35,020 nt of DNA from CAMTUW01 sp947085035. GTDB taxonomy: Bacteria > Actinomycetota > Coriobacteriia > Anaerosomatales > PHET01. The position numbers were made by a program, and so were the translations under genes. This document shows, in pieces, positions 24,868-33,300 of the stretch (position 1 is its first letter; every line of letters starts with the position of its first letter). The notes under the pieces were generated by a model. It had not been told where the DNA came from and did not search any database. It was given only the letters and a program-made list of their open reading frames with translations. The stretch spans positions 1 to 35,020 of the forward strand of contig CAMTUW010000002.1 of NCBI GenBank assembly GCA_947085035.1, given 5' to 3'.

Positions 24868-26706
24868 ATGAAGCGAGGCCAGGCCGAGACGAGTATGTCG
24901 CGCGGGGCGGTTCTAGCCGTGCTGATCGTTGCGGCCCTCATCTCGCCGGGCGCGTGGCGCATCACGCACCTGCCGGCACTGCCGGAGGCTGCGGCCTCTC
25001 ACCTGATCGTCTTGGCGCTGTGGTTCGCTGCGGCTGGACTTGGTCTGATGCGGCTTGACGGGCTTGACCGGCGGCTTGCATGGGGGTTGCTCGGCGTGGG
25101 CGTCGTCACGGCGCTGTCGTGGGTGGCTGGCGGATCACTCCTTCAGGTGGCTTTCTACGACCTGTACGCCAGCATGCCGCTGGTGCAGTGGCTCGCCTAT
25201 CCGGCCGCCTTCGCTCTTGTGGCCGGTCTGCGCTTGGAGTGGAGGTGGGTCAGAGCCGGGCTTTGCGCGGCGGTGGCCGTTGGCGCGCTGATGTCGATGG
25301 TGCTCGCCTATCAGCAGCTCACGCTTGGGGGGATCACTTACGTCTTCGGCACGACGGCCTACAGCATCACCGCGCTCGTCGCGTTGATCCCTGTGGCGGT
25401 GGGATTGGGGGCGACTGAGCGCGGGCGGATCAAAGTGGCCTGCTACGGGGCGGCCGGTGTCATCTCGCTGTGCGTGGGGGCGTTTTCGGGTGCGACGATG
25501 GGTACGCTTGCAACCGTGTTCGCGGTGCTCGTGGCTGTGGCTGTGCATCCGCGGGCGTGGAGGTCCGGAGGTCTGCCCGGCACGATGGCGCTGGGGCTGG
25601 CCGGACTTGCGGTGCTGGCCATGCTCGTCGTCTCGGTGCCCGCGATCAGCGGTTCGGTGGTGGGTCCCGATGCGGCCGGCCGGGACAACGAGAGTGTGGC
25701 TTCGCGCGTCTACCTGTGGCGAGGCGCCCAGGCGATGTTTCTGGAACACCCGTGGCTCGGGGTGGGTCCCGGCGGGTATCGCACGCGCGCGGTCGAGTAT
25801 CTCGATCCCGAGGCGTTGAGTTTCGGGCCGGACCAGCCGGGAAACATCGACCCGGGTGTCTACAGTCCGCAGTCGCCGCACTCGCTGCTGTGGGAGATCG
25901 CCACGCGTTTGGGGGTCGTGGGTCTGGTCGCGTTCGGCGCGCTGTTCGCGTTGTGGGGCTGGGTGCTGCGTGACCGATTGCGCCCGGGCGAGGAGGGGTT
26001 CTCCCTTCGCGCGGGGATGGCCGCCGGGTTCGTCGCGGCGCTCTTCTCGCTCATGGTGAACCCCGTCGTTTTCGTGATCGGCTTGTTCGCGCCGGTCGCG
26101 GCCGGGCTCGCTGTGGCTACGGCAGAGATCCCGTCACCGGCGCGCGAACCCTCAGCGGCGCCGCGGCGCTGGCCGTGGCTCGCGGTGGCCGGGGTGCTCG
26201 TGGCGGCTGTGGCGCTGTGGCAGGTCTGGGGTGAGTGGACCGCGCAGTCAGTCTCGCCCGAAGACCCGTTCGCGGCGATCGAGGCACACGAGCGTGCGCT
26301 CGACATCGTGCCCGGCAATCCGGTCATCGAGCGCAGGCTGCTTGGCTTTCGCCTGCTGGTGGCCGGGGACGCGGCCGGTGTGGCTGCTGCGCAGGCGGCG
26401 GTTGACGAGGCACCCGGCTACATTGGCGCGTTCGTGCCTAACAGCGTGAGTCTTGCGGGGATATCGCTTGCCCAGGCGCAGAGGACGGGGCGCACGGATG
26501 TCACGTGGGAGCGACGGATCCTCGATGAGGCGGCGTTGCGCATCCCGCCGATCCCGTCGCTTGTGGCGGAGCGGCTGCACGTGGCGCTCATCGAAGGCGA
26601 CATCGAGGCCGTGCGCCTCGCGGTCCCGGACGCGAAACGATGGGGCGGGCCCTACCCGTACACGGCGTCATATCTGCAGCGCGCGGCCGAGATGCTGTCG
26701 CGGTAG
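24868..26706 (+). CDS. O-antigen ligase/polymerase-like membrane protein (Wzy_C/WaaL superfamily)
   Basis: The 612-residue protein has about ten to twelve membrane helices over residues 1-440. The superfamily's external loop is recognisable: RVYLWRGAQAMFLEHPWLGVGPGGY, then SPQSPHSLLWEIATRLGVVG. A soluble helical C-terminal part (about 455-612) resembles TPR-like pairs (IEAHERALDIVPGNPVIERR). Members join lipid-linked glycans to lipid A, to other glycans or to proteins (PilO/PglL-type ligases). The ATG directly abuts the stop of the cytochrome gene, so it is almost certainly co-transcribed; an ATG at 24895 is a shorter alternative. It ends nine bases from the convergent glycan operon. Glycosylation of surface cytochromes is a reasonable inference, not shown. 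Confidence 0.82.
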   Translation: MKRGQAETSMSRGAVLAVLIVAALISPGAWRITHLPALPEAAASHLIVLALWFAAAGLGLMRLDGLDRRLAWGLLGVGVVTALSWVAGGSLLQVAFYDLYASMPLVQWLAYPAAFALVAGLRLEWRWVRAGLCAAVAVGALMSMVLAYQQLTLGGITYVFGTTAYSITALVALIPVAVGLGATERGRIKVACYGAAGVISLCVGAFSGATMGTLATVFAVLVAVAVHPRAWRSGGLPGTMALGLAGLAVLAMLVVSVPAISGSVVGPDAAGRDNESVASRVYLWRGAQAMFLEHPWLGVGPGGYRTRAVEYLDPEALSFGPDQPGNIDPGVYSPQSPHSLLWEIATRLGVVGLVAFGALFALWGWVLRDRLRPGEEGFSLRAGMAAGFVAALFSLMVNPVVFVIGLFAPVAAGLAVATAEIPSPAREPSAAPRRWPWLAVAGVLVAAVALWQVWGEWTAQSVSPEDPFAAIEAHERALDIVPGNPVIERRLLGFRLLVAGDAAGVAAAQAAVDEAPGYIGAFVPNSVSLAGISLAQAQRTGRTDVTWERRILDEAALRIPPIPSLVAERLHVALIEGDIEAVRLAVPDAKRWGGPYPYTASYLQRAAEMLSR

Positions 26707-26715
26707 CCGCGCCGC

Positions 26716-28572
26716 CTACTGAGCGTTGAGCGCTGGTGCGAACTCCGGCGCGAGGTCCGCGAGCACCGCGTTCATCGCCGCGACGTCTCCCGTCTCAGCC
26801 GCAGTGCACAACCGCGTGACCAGGGCGGCGAATCCCGGCTCGGAAAGCGCGACCCGGTCGACTCGCAAGACCTTCTCGCAGGTGGTGGGGGTGAGGTGCT
26901 CGAGGCTGGTGGTGAGGTCCTCGTGAAGCTTCTCGCCGGGGCGAAGGCCGACGAATTTGATGTCTGCGGGCACGCCGGCAAGCGCGATCATCTTGCGGGC
27001 CAGGTCGACGATGCGGACCGGCTCGCCCATCTCGAGCACGAAGATGTCGCCGGGAGTACCCAGCGCTTGGGCCTGCAGCACGAGGCGCGCCGCCTCCGGG
27101 ATGGTCATGAAGTACCGCGTGACCTCGGGGTGCGTGACGGTGAGGGGGCCGCCGTGGCGCAGCTGTTCGGCGAAGATCGGGACCACGGATCCACGACTGG
27201 CCAACACGTTGCCGAAGCGAACAGCCATCACGCCGGTGTGAGACGTGCGGGCGACGTCGAGCATCACGCGCTCGGCCAGCGCCTTGGTCAAGCCCATCAT
27301 GTTGGCCGGCTCGACGGCCTTGTCGGTGGAGATCAACACGAAGCGCTCCACGCGGTGGGTCTGACATGCGTCAAGCACGTTGCGGGTGCCGCAGACGTTC
27401 GTGCGCACCGCCTCGGCGGGCTCGAGCTCCATGAGCGGGACGTGCTTGTAGGCGGCGGCGTGCAGCAGCAGGTGCGGCGCGCTGCTCCCTATGACCGTAT
27501 CGAGCTTGGTGGTGTCGCGGATGTCGCAGATGGCCATCGTGGCGATACCGGGTGAGGTCGCTTCGAGCTCCATCCAGAGTTCATAGAGGCGGGTCTCGTC
27601 GATCTCGATGAGGATGAGGCGCTTGGGCGACAGCGCGAGGATCTGGTGGCAGAGTTCTGAGCCGATCGAGCCGGCCGCACCGGTGACCGCGATGACGCGT
27701 CCGGTGATCGTCTCGGCGATTGAGTCGATGTCGATCACGGTGGGCTCGCGGCCGAGAAGGTCTTCGACCTCGACGCTGCGCAGGTCTCGCAAGCTGACCG
27801 AGCCCTTCGCGATGACGAGGGGAGGCATGATGCTGGTCTGGACGCTGGCGTCGGCCGCGGCGTTCAGCACGCGCCTCACGGTTTGCGACGGCGCGGAGGG
27901 CAGCGCGACCATGACCTCGGCCACGGCAAGGTCGTGCACGTGCGCGGCAAGCTCGGCGGTCGTGCCAACGACGCGCACGCCCGCGATCGTGCGCCCGAGA
28001 AGCGAGGGGTCATCGTCGAGGAAGCCCACGACGACGAGTTCGAGGTCCGGGCGGTTCGCGATCTCGCGCAGCAGGAGCGACCCGGCGCTGCCCGCGCCGA
28101 CGATCAGCACGCGGCGCCTCTCGCTTGCTCGTGTCGCGCGCAGGAGCAGGAAGACGCGGGCGGCGATGCGGGCACCTGACGCGCCGAGCAAAACGAGCAG
28201 CGCCTGGATGAACAGCACGCCCAGCGGGACGGGGCGCGTCTGTTGCTCGAGCGGCATGAGCAGCACGCCGGTCAGAAGCAGGGCCGAACCGATGGTGACG
28301 GTTGCGGCCAGGCGAAGCAGCGTGTCGAGCCCGACGTAGCGAAGCACGAGGCGATAGAGGCCGAACAGAGCGAACAGCGCGATGAACACGACGGTCGAGA
28401 CAGCGGCGAGCGGTATCACCCAGCGGGCGAAAAGCGGCGGGACGGCGCCTTCGAAGCGCGCCTGATACGCCGCGATCGTGGCGATGAGTACCACGGCGGC
28501 GTCAAGGACCACCAGCAGTGAGTTCCACAGCCGGCCCGTGGCCCTGATGCGCGCGAGGGGGGAGTCGCTCAC
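26716..28572 (-). CDS. Nucleoside-diphosphate-sugar 4,6-dehydratase, PglF/WbpM/CapD type
   Basis: The 618-residue protein has four N-terminal membrane helices, a first Rossmann-like domain at about 150-270 (VLIVGAGSAGSLLLRE, CoA-binding-like) and a catalytic short-chain dehydrogenase domain from about 290 (VTGAAGSIGSELCHQI, AAYKHVPLMELEP, STDKAVEPANMMGLTKA). In this family Met replaces the usual catalytic Tyr (MGLTK), as seen here. It should convert UDP-GlcNAc to the 4-keto-6-deoxy sugar. The true start is a GTG at 28572 that overlaps the aminotransferase stop (GTGA). It is the last gene of the glycan operon. Confidence 0.93.
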   Translation of the reverse strand: MSDSPLARIRATGRLWNSLLVVLDAAVVLIATIAAYQARFEGAVPPLFARWVIPLAAVSTVVFIALFALFGLYRLVLRYVGLDTLLRLAATVTIGSALLLTGVLLMPLEQQTRPVPLGVLFIQALLVLLGASGARIAARVFLLLRATRASERRRVLIVGAGSAGSLLLREIANRPDLELVVVGFLDDDPSLLGRTIAGVRVVGTTAELAAHVHDLAVAEVMVALPSAPSQTVRRVLNAAADASVQTSIMPPLVIAKGSVSLRDLRSVEVEDLLGREPTVIDIDSIAETITGRVIAVTGAAGSIGSELCHQILALSPKRLILIEIDETRLYELWMELEATSPGIATMAICDIRDTTKLDTVIGSSAPHLLLHAAAYKHVPLMELEPAEAVRTNVCGTRNVLDACQTHRVERFVLISTDKAVEPANMMGLTKALAERVMLDVARTSHTGVMAVRFGNVLASRGSVVPIFAEQLRHGGPLTVTHPEVTRYFMTIPEAARLVLQAQALGTPGDIFVLEMGEPVRIVDLARKMIALAGVPADIKFVGLRPGEKLHEDLTTSLEHLTPTTCEKVLRVDRVALSEPGFAALVTRLCTAAETGDVAAMNAVLADLAPEFAPALNAQ

Positions 28573-29789
28573 GAGGTCGCGACCTCCATCACGGCATTGA
28601 CCGCAGAGATGGTGTCGTCGAGGTCGCCTGTCGTGAGCGTGGGGTGCACGAAGAACGACAGCGAGGTCTCGTGGGCGCGCTGGGCACCCGGCAGGGGGTG
28701 GGCGGGCGCGATGCCGTGCGCGGCGAATGCGGCTTCGCGGCCTATCAGCGCGCAGGTACCGTACTGACACGGCACGCCTTCGGCGACCATCGCGCGGATG
28801 ATGCGGTCGCGGGTCCAGCCCGGTGCCAGCGCCTCGGGCTCGACGAACGCGTACAGCCGGTAGAAGGCGTGCTGGACGCCATCGGCTGGCAGCGGAACGC
28901 GGATTCCGGGCGTGTCGCGCAGTCCGGCGGCGAGCCGCGTCGCGTTCCGGTTGCGTGCGGCGTGCCATTCGGGCAGCCGAGACAGGCCGACGCGCGCGAC
29001 GGCGGCCACAAGTTCGCTCATGCGCCAGTTGGTGCCGAACTCCTCGACGAGCCAGCGGTATGAGGTGGTGTCCGGGGCGGCTGCTGCGGCTTCGACCAGC
29101 GGAAGTGACTTGCCGTGCTCCTTGTAGGCCCACGCGCGTTGATACGCTTCATCATCGTCGAGCACCAACAGGCCGCCCTCGCCTGCCGGGATGATCTTGT
29201 CCTGGCAAAACGAGAAGGCGGCTGCGTGACTTGCAAGCGCACCGGCCGGGCGCCCGCCCAGTGAGGCGCCGTGCGCTTGCGCGCAGTCTTCGATGACCAC
29301 GAGATCGCGCGTGGCGGCGAGCTCTGCGATGGCGGTCATGTTCGCCGGCCAGCCGCCCATGTGTACCGGAATGATCGCCTTCGTGCGGTGGGTGAGAACC
29401 GCCGCGACCGTCTCGGCGGTCATTGTGCCGCTGTCGGGGTCGATGTCGGCGATGACGGGACGCGCGCCAACCGCGACGACGGCACCGGCGGTGGCGATGA
29501 AGGTGCGGCTGGGCACGATCACCTCGTCTCCCGGTCCGATGAGAAACGCCCTGAGCGCGAGTTCGAGCGCGACGGTGCCGTTGGTCAGCGCGATGGCGTG
29601 CGAGCGGCCCAGATGCGCCGCGTACTCGGATTCCAGAAGGCGGCCCTGCGAGCCGGTCCAGTAGTTGATGCGGCCGGAGCGAAGGACCTCCGAGACGGCC
29701 TCGATCTCGACCGCGCCCGGCGCGGGCCAGGGCGGCATCGGCGTGCTGCGCAGCGGCTGGCCGCCGTCGATGGCAAGTAGACGCGTCAC
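28569..29789 (-). CDS. DegT/DnrJ/EryC1/StrS-family sugar aminotransferase (PglE-like)
   Basis: The 406-residue PLP enzyme has TNGTVALELALRAF, PSRTFIATAGAV, VIEDCAQAHGA and the PLP lysine Lys198 in FSFCQDKIIPAGEGG. It would aminate the 4-keto sugar made by the neighbouring dehydratase. The start is a GTG at 29789 overlapping the acetyltransferase stop (GTGA); upstream in-frame sequence reads as the other frame of that gene. The neighbours favour UDP-4-amino-4,6-dideoxy-GlcNAc as product over other DegT products. Confidence 0.9.
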   Translation of the reverse strand: MTRLLAIDGGQPLRSTPMPPWPAPGAVEIEAVSEVLRSGRINYWTGSQGRLLESEYAAHLGRSHAIALTNGTVALELALRAFLIGPGDEVIVPSRTFIATAGAVVAVGARPVIADIDPDSGTMTAETVAAVLTHRTKAIIPVHMGGWPANMTAIAELAATRDLVVIEDCAQAHGASLGGRPAGALASHAAAFSFCQDKIIPAGEGGLLVLDDDEAYQRAWAYKEHGKSLPLVEAAAAAPDTTSYRWLVEEFGTNWRMSELVAAVARVGLSRLPEWHAARNRNATRLAAGLRDTPGIRVPLPADGVQHAFYRLYAFVEPEALAPGWTRDRIIRAMVAEGVPCQYGTCALIGREAAFAAHGIAPAHPLPGAQRAHETSLSFFVHPTLTTGDLDDTISAVNAVMEVATS

Positions 29790-30403
29790 GAGCCGTCTCC
29801 GAGGCTGCGAACCGCTCGTGCGGGGGTTCCGGCGCACAGCGTGCGTCGCGCGATGAAAGAAGCGACGGTGGCGCCGGCGGCCACCACGCTCCACTCGCTC
29901 ACGCGCACGGTGGGAATCGCGGTGGCTCCGGCCCCGAACAGCACGCCCTCGCCGATGCGCACGCCGCCACACAGGCTCGCGTTGGGTCCGATCAGCGCGT
30001 GATCGCCCACGACGACGTCGTGTTCGACGACGCAGGCGGTGTTGAGGATGACGTTCGCGCCCACGCGGGTCTGGGCGTTGACGACCGCGAGCGCGCTCAC
30101 GAACGTGCCGGGACCGATCGTGGCTGACGGCGAGATCACGGCGGTGGGGTGGATGACGATGGCCGGGGTGAGCCCGGCCTCGAGACAGCGTGTGTAGTGG
30201 GTCGCACGGGCGGCGTTGTCACCGATCGCGACCACGAATGCATCGGCCGAAACCGATGCCGCGTCATGCGAGACGGGGTGACCCAGCACCTCGGTCGCGT
30301 CGCCTTCGCGCCCCACCACGCCGGCGATCTGGAATCCCGCCGCCTGGGCGGTCTCGATGACGACCTTCGCGTGGCCGCCCGCTCCGATGACGAGCAGTCT
30401 CAT
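29786..30403 (-). CDS. NeuD/PglD-family sugar O- or N-acetyltransferase
   Basis: The 205-residue protein has a short N-terminal sugar-nucleotide-binding fold (LLVIGAGGHAKVVIETA) and a left-handed beta-helix of hexapeptide repeats (PTAVISPSATIGPGTFVSA, RVGANVILNTACVVEHD, GVRIGEGVLFGAGATAIP). His128 in VVEHDVVVGDH matches the catalytic position of PglD. It would acetylate the 4-amino group with acetyl-CoA to give a UDP-di-N-acetylbacillosamine-type sugar. It shares four-base overlaps with both neighbours. Confidence 0.9.
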   Translation of the reverse strand: MRLLVIGAGGHAKVVIETAQAAGFQIAGVVGREGDATEVLGHPVSHDAASVSADAFVVAIGDNAARATHYTRCLEAGLTPAIVIHPTAVISPSATIGPGTFVSALAVVNAQTRVGANVILNTACVVEHDVVVGDHALIGPNASLCGGVRIGEGVLFGAGATAIPTVRVSEWSVVAAGATVASFIARRTLCAGTPARAVRSLGDGS

Positions 30404-31047
30404 CGGTCATCCGCCCTCTCGTCGTGTGTGCCTGTGAACGGCTCCATCGTGGCGTGGCCCTGCGCCGAGACGCCCCGGCGCCCCAGTACCGTGCCCACGG
30501 TCATCGCGAGGATACGCAGGTCCAGCGGCAGCGAGCGGTTCTCCACATAGAAGACGTCCATTTCGAGCCGCTGTTCCCACGATACCGCGTTTCGGCCGTT
30601 GACCTGAGCCCATCCGGTGATGCCCGGACGGACCTCGTGCCTGCGTGCCTGACGCTCATTGTATAGCGCGAGGTATTCGGGGAGGAGAGGCCGGGGGCCC
30701 ACGAGGCTCATCTCGCCTTTGAGCACGTTGATGAGCTCGGGAAGCTCGTCGAGAGACGTGCTGCGAAGCATCCGCCCCACTCGTGTCAGACGCTTCGCAT
30801 CGGTGGCCACAGCGGCCGTTGCGTCACCGGCGGGCGCATCGCGCATCGTGCGGAACTTGAGGATGTCGAAGAGCCGCCCATTCCGTCCCGGGCGGGCCTG
30901 TCGGAAGAACACGGGCGAGCCCAAGGTCGCCCTCACGAGCAGCGCCGTCAGCGCGAGCACGGGTGCGAGCACGATAAGCAGCGTCGCGGACACCACGACG
31001 TCGGCGGCGCGCTTCAGGGCGTCAGAGACGCGGTGCGAGTGCTTCAC
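30400..31047 (-). CDS. Small phosphoglycosyl transferase (PglC-like initiating sugar transferase)
   Basis: The 215-residue protein is a minimal monotopic bacterial sugar transferase: one hydrophobic re-entrant helix (about 15-40), then SPVFFRQARPGRNGRLF, LKFRTMRD, the catalytic Asp100-Glu101 in STSLDELPELINVLKGEM, SLVGPRPLLPEY and RPGITGWAQVNGRN. It would transfer sugar-1-phosphate from a UDP-sugar to undecaprenyl phosphate on the inner membrane face and start glycan assembly. I use the GTG at 31047, with GAGGAG seven bases upstream; it overlaps the previous gene by 26 bases. Longer readings run into the glycosyltransferase frame. Confidence 0.9.
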   Translation of the reverse strand: MKHSHRVSDALKRAADVVVSATLLIVLAPVLALTALLVRATLGSPVFFRQARPGRNGRLFDILKFRTMRDAPAGDATAAVATDAKRLTRVGRMLRSTSLDELPELINVLKGEMSLVGPRPLLPEYLALYNERQARRHEVRPGITGWAQVNGRNAVSWEQRLEMDVFYVENRSLPLDLRILAMTVGTVLGRRGVSAQGHATMEPFTGTHDERADDR

Positions 31048-32173
31048 GGTAGAGCTCCTCGTAGGCGTCGATGATGCGGGGCAGCGCGAACTCGGCTTCT
31101 GCTCGCTTGCGGCCTTTGGCGCCGCGGCGTGTGGCTTCCTGCGGGTCGGCTGCCGCCTCGTCGAAGGCGCGTGCGAGCGCGTCCACGTCGTGAGGCGCCA
31201 TGATCCAGCCTGCGAGCGACCCTGCGGCGTCTGCGATACCGCGGGTGGCCGTGCCGATGATCGGAAGACCGCTCGCCATGCCCTCGAGCACCGAGCGGGC
31301 GAGCCCCTCTCGGACGGAGACCAGTGTGAGGGCGTCGGAGGCGGCGAGCAGGGCGGGCACGTCTCGGCGATAGCCCGCGTAGTGCACACGGTCGTGGACG
31401 CGCAGCGCGACGGCGTGTTCGCGAACGCGTGATTCGAGTCGGCCCTCGCCCACGAAGACGACGTGGATGCGCTGGTTAGTGGTGCGCGCCAGGGCATCGA
31501 GTAGGTGCGTGTGGCGCTTCACGGGTGCGAACTCGGCGACCATGGTCACCAGGAAGGCGTCTTCGGGCACGTCCAGTTCGCGGCGGAGGGCAGCGGCCTC
31601 GCTCGGCGAGGTGGAGTACGGCGCGAAGAGGTTGGTGTCCACTCCGATCCCGGGGATCAGGCGCACGCGGTCGGGGTCGATGGTGCCGAAGGTCCGCGCG
31701 GCGTCGAAGTCCTCGGCGTTGATGGTGATGAGGTAGTCGGTCCAGCGGGCGGCGCGCCTCTCGAGGGTGCGGTACGCGAAGTTGGCCGCGGGGGAGTTGC
31801 CGGCGAAGAAGTGGAAGCCGTGAGCGGTGTAGATGACGCGAGGACGGCTCGAGGCGGAAAGCGAGCGCAGCGCGTAGCGGGTCACGAGCGCCGCGATCGG
31901 GGTGTGCACGTGAACGATGTCGTAGCCGCCTTGCTCGACAAGGGCGCGGATGCGCGGGGCGGTTCCGGTGAGGTTGCCGGGCGAGAGCGGGTTTCGGCTC
32001 CAAGAGATGTCGAAGCGCTCATCGAAGGCGTGTGCGATCGCAGTGTGGGTGCTCGCGCCCGCCGCCAGCGCGTCGACGCGCCAGCCCTGTGCACGGAAGT
32101 GCTCGGCGAAGGGGGCGAGGAATACCTCGAGCGTGATGGGCACCGTGGTCACGAACAGCGCCGAGGGGCTCAT
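31022..32173 (-). CDS. Glycosyltransferase family 4 protein
   Basis: The 383-residue GT-B enzyme has an N-terminal acceptor domain (ALFVTTVPITLEVFLAPFAEH, YDIVHVHTPIAALVTRYA) and a C-terminal nucleotide-sugar domain (VTMVAEFAPVKRHTHLLDAL, VFVGEGRLE, VRYAGYRRDVPALL-like segment). The E-x7-E motif is EGLARSVLEGMASGLPIIG. It resembles PglA-type transferases that add GalNAc-like sugars to a lipid-linked bacillosamine, but donor specificity cannot be read. It overlaps its upstream neighbour by four bases (ATGA). Confidence 0.9.
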   Translation of the reverse strand: MSPSALFVTTVPITLEVFLAPFAEHFRAQGWRVDALAAGASTHTAIAHAFDERFDISWSRNPLSPGNLTGTAPRIRALVEQGGYDIVHVHTPIAALVTRYALRSLSASSRPRVIYTAHGFHFFAGNSPAANFAYRTLERRAARWTDYLITINAEDFDAARTFGTIDPDRVRLIPGIGVDTNLFAPYSTSPSEAAALRRELDVPEDAFLVTMVAEFAPVKRHTHLLDALARTTNQRIHVVFVGEGRLESRVREHAVALRVHDRVHYAGYRRDVPALLAASDALTLVSVREGLARSVLEGMASGLPIIGTATRGIADAAGSLAGWIMAPHDVDALARAFDEAAADPQEATRRGAKGRKRAEAEFALPRIIDAYEELYREALAPRL

Positions 32174-33300
32174 CGCGCACCACCGGCGGCCACATCGCGG
32201 TAGACGCGGGCGATGAGCTGGGCCTGCTCGGCCCAGCTACGCGCTCCCGAGGCCGTGGCGACCGCGGAGGGGTCCCACTCGCGTGCGGTGGCGTCGAGAA
32301 GCGCCTGGGCGAGCGCATCCTGTTCGCCGGCGGTCACGAGGATGCCCGCCTCGGTGGAGGTCACGATCTCGGGGATGCCGCCCACGGCTGAGGCCACGAC
32401 GGGCGTGCCGCATGCCAGAGCCTCGGTGATGACGAGCGGCCAGCCTTCGCTGGAGCTTGGCAGAACCAGCACGCGCGCGGTCGCCATGAGCGAAGCGACC
32501 GCCTCGCGGTCGAGACGGCCAGGGAAGCGCACCCGGTCCGCGATGCCCAGAGTGCGAGCGAGCTCGACGAGGTCGGCTCGCAAGGGTCCGTCGCCCGCGA
32601 TGGTGAGGTCGTCGGTGATACGGTCGCTGACGGAGGCGTACGCCCGCAGCAGCACGGCGAGGTTCTTGACCGGCACGAGCAGCCCGACGAACAGCACTCC
32701 GCTGCGAGGCGCGTTCGAGACGTGGAAGAGCCCGGCATCGAAGCCGTTCGAGATGACGATGGTGGCCGCGTCGGGCGCCGCGTCGCGTACCGCGCGCTCC
32801 ATGTGCGCGCTCACGCAGATGACCGCATCCGCACCCGTCACCGCCGTGCGCACCGCCGCGCCCAGCGGGTCTCGGCGGGGCAAGACACGGAAGGCGTCGT
32901 CGCCGTGCAGCGTCACAACGAACGGTAGGGCGCGACGACGGCACGCGCGCGCCACGACGACCGCGTCGGGAAAGCCGAAGTGCGCGTGCACGAGGTCGTA
33001 GCTCACAGGATTCTCGCGCAGGTGTGAGTCGAGAGCGAGTTGGTAGCGAACGGTCGAGGCCAGCAGGCCTGCGCGCCCATGTCCGAGTGGCGTGGCGATT
33101 CCGCGGTACTCGACGCGCGCGCCCGAGGCGCGCACGGTGGAGCCGTCACGCACGTGCTGCGAAGCGGCGAGGACGGTCACATCGGCGTGCGCGGCCAAGG
33201 CGTCGACCTGCTCGGCGACCCAGGGGCCCGAAAGCGGTCCGCCCTCGGTGGGGAAGAGGTGTGTGGCGACCAACACGCGCGGGCGATCGGAGCCGCTCAT
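32170..33300 (-). CDS. Glycosyltransferase family 4 protein
   Basis: The 376-residue GT-B protein begins MSGSDRPRVLVATHLFPTE, the usual N-terminal strand, and includes YDLVHAHFGFPDAVVVARA, VGLLVPVKNLAVLLRAY, IAGDGPLRADLVELA and the E-x7-E motif EGWPLVITEALACGTPVVAS. The start at 33300 overlaps the stop of the upstream gene (ATGA); in-frame sequence further upstream is not conserved. Donor and acceptor are unknown. Confidence 0.9.
   Translation of the reverse strand: MSGSDRPRVLVATHLFPTEGGPLSGPWVAEQVDALAAHADVTVLAASQHVRDGSTVRASGARVEYRGIATPLGHGRAGLLASTVRYQLALDSHLRENPVSYDLVHAHFGFPDAVVVARACRRRALPFVVTLHGDDAFRVLPRRDPLGAAVRTAVTGADAVICVSAHMERAVRDAAPDAATIVISNGFDAGLFHVSNAPRSGVLFVGLLVPVKNLAVLLRAYASVSDRITDDLTIAGDGPLRADLVELARTLGIADRVRFPGRLDREAVASLMATARVLVLPSSSEGWPLVITEALACGTPVVASAVGGIPEIVTSTEAGILVTAGEQDALAQALLDATAREWDPSAVATASGARSWAEQAQLIARVYRDVAAGGAR

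Noticed and set aside
28573..29133. N-terminal extension of the PglF-like protein
   Set aside because: The extra 187 residues are the shifted frame of the aminotransferase gene; the GTG at 28572 gives the normal family start and the GTGA overlap seen elsewhere in the operon.
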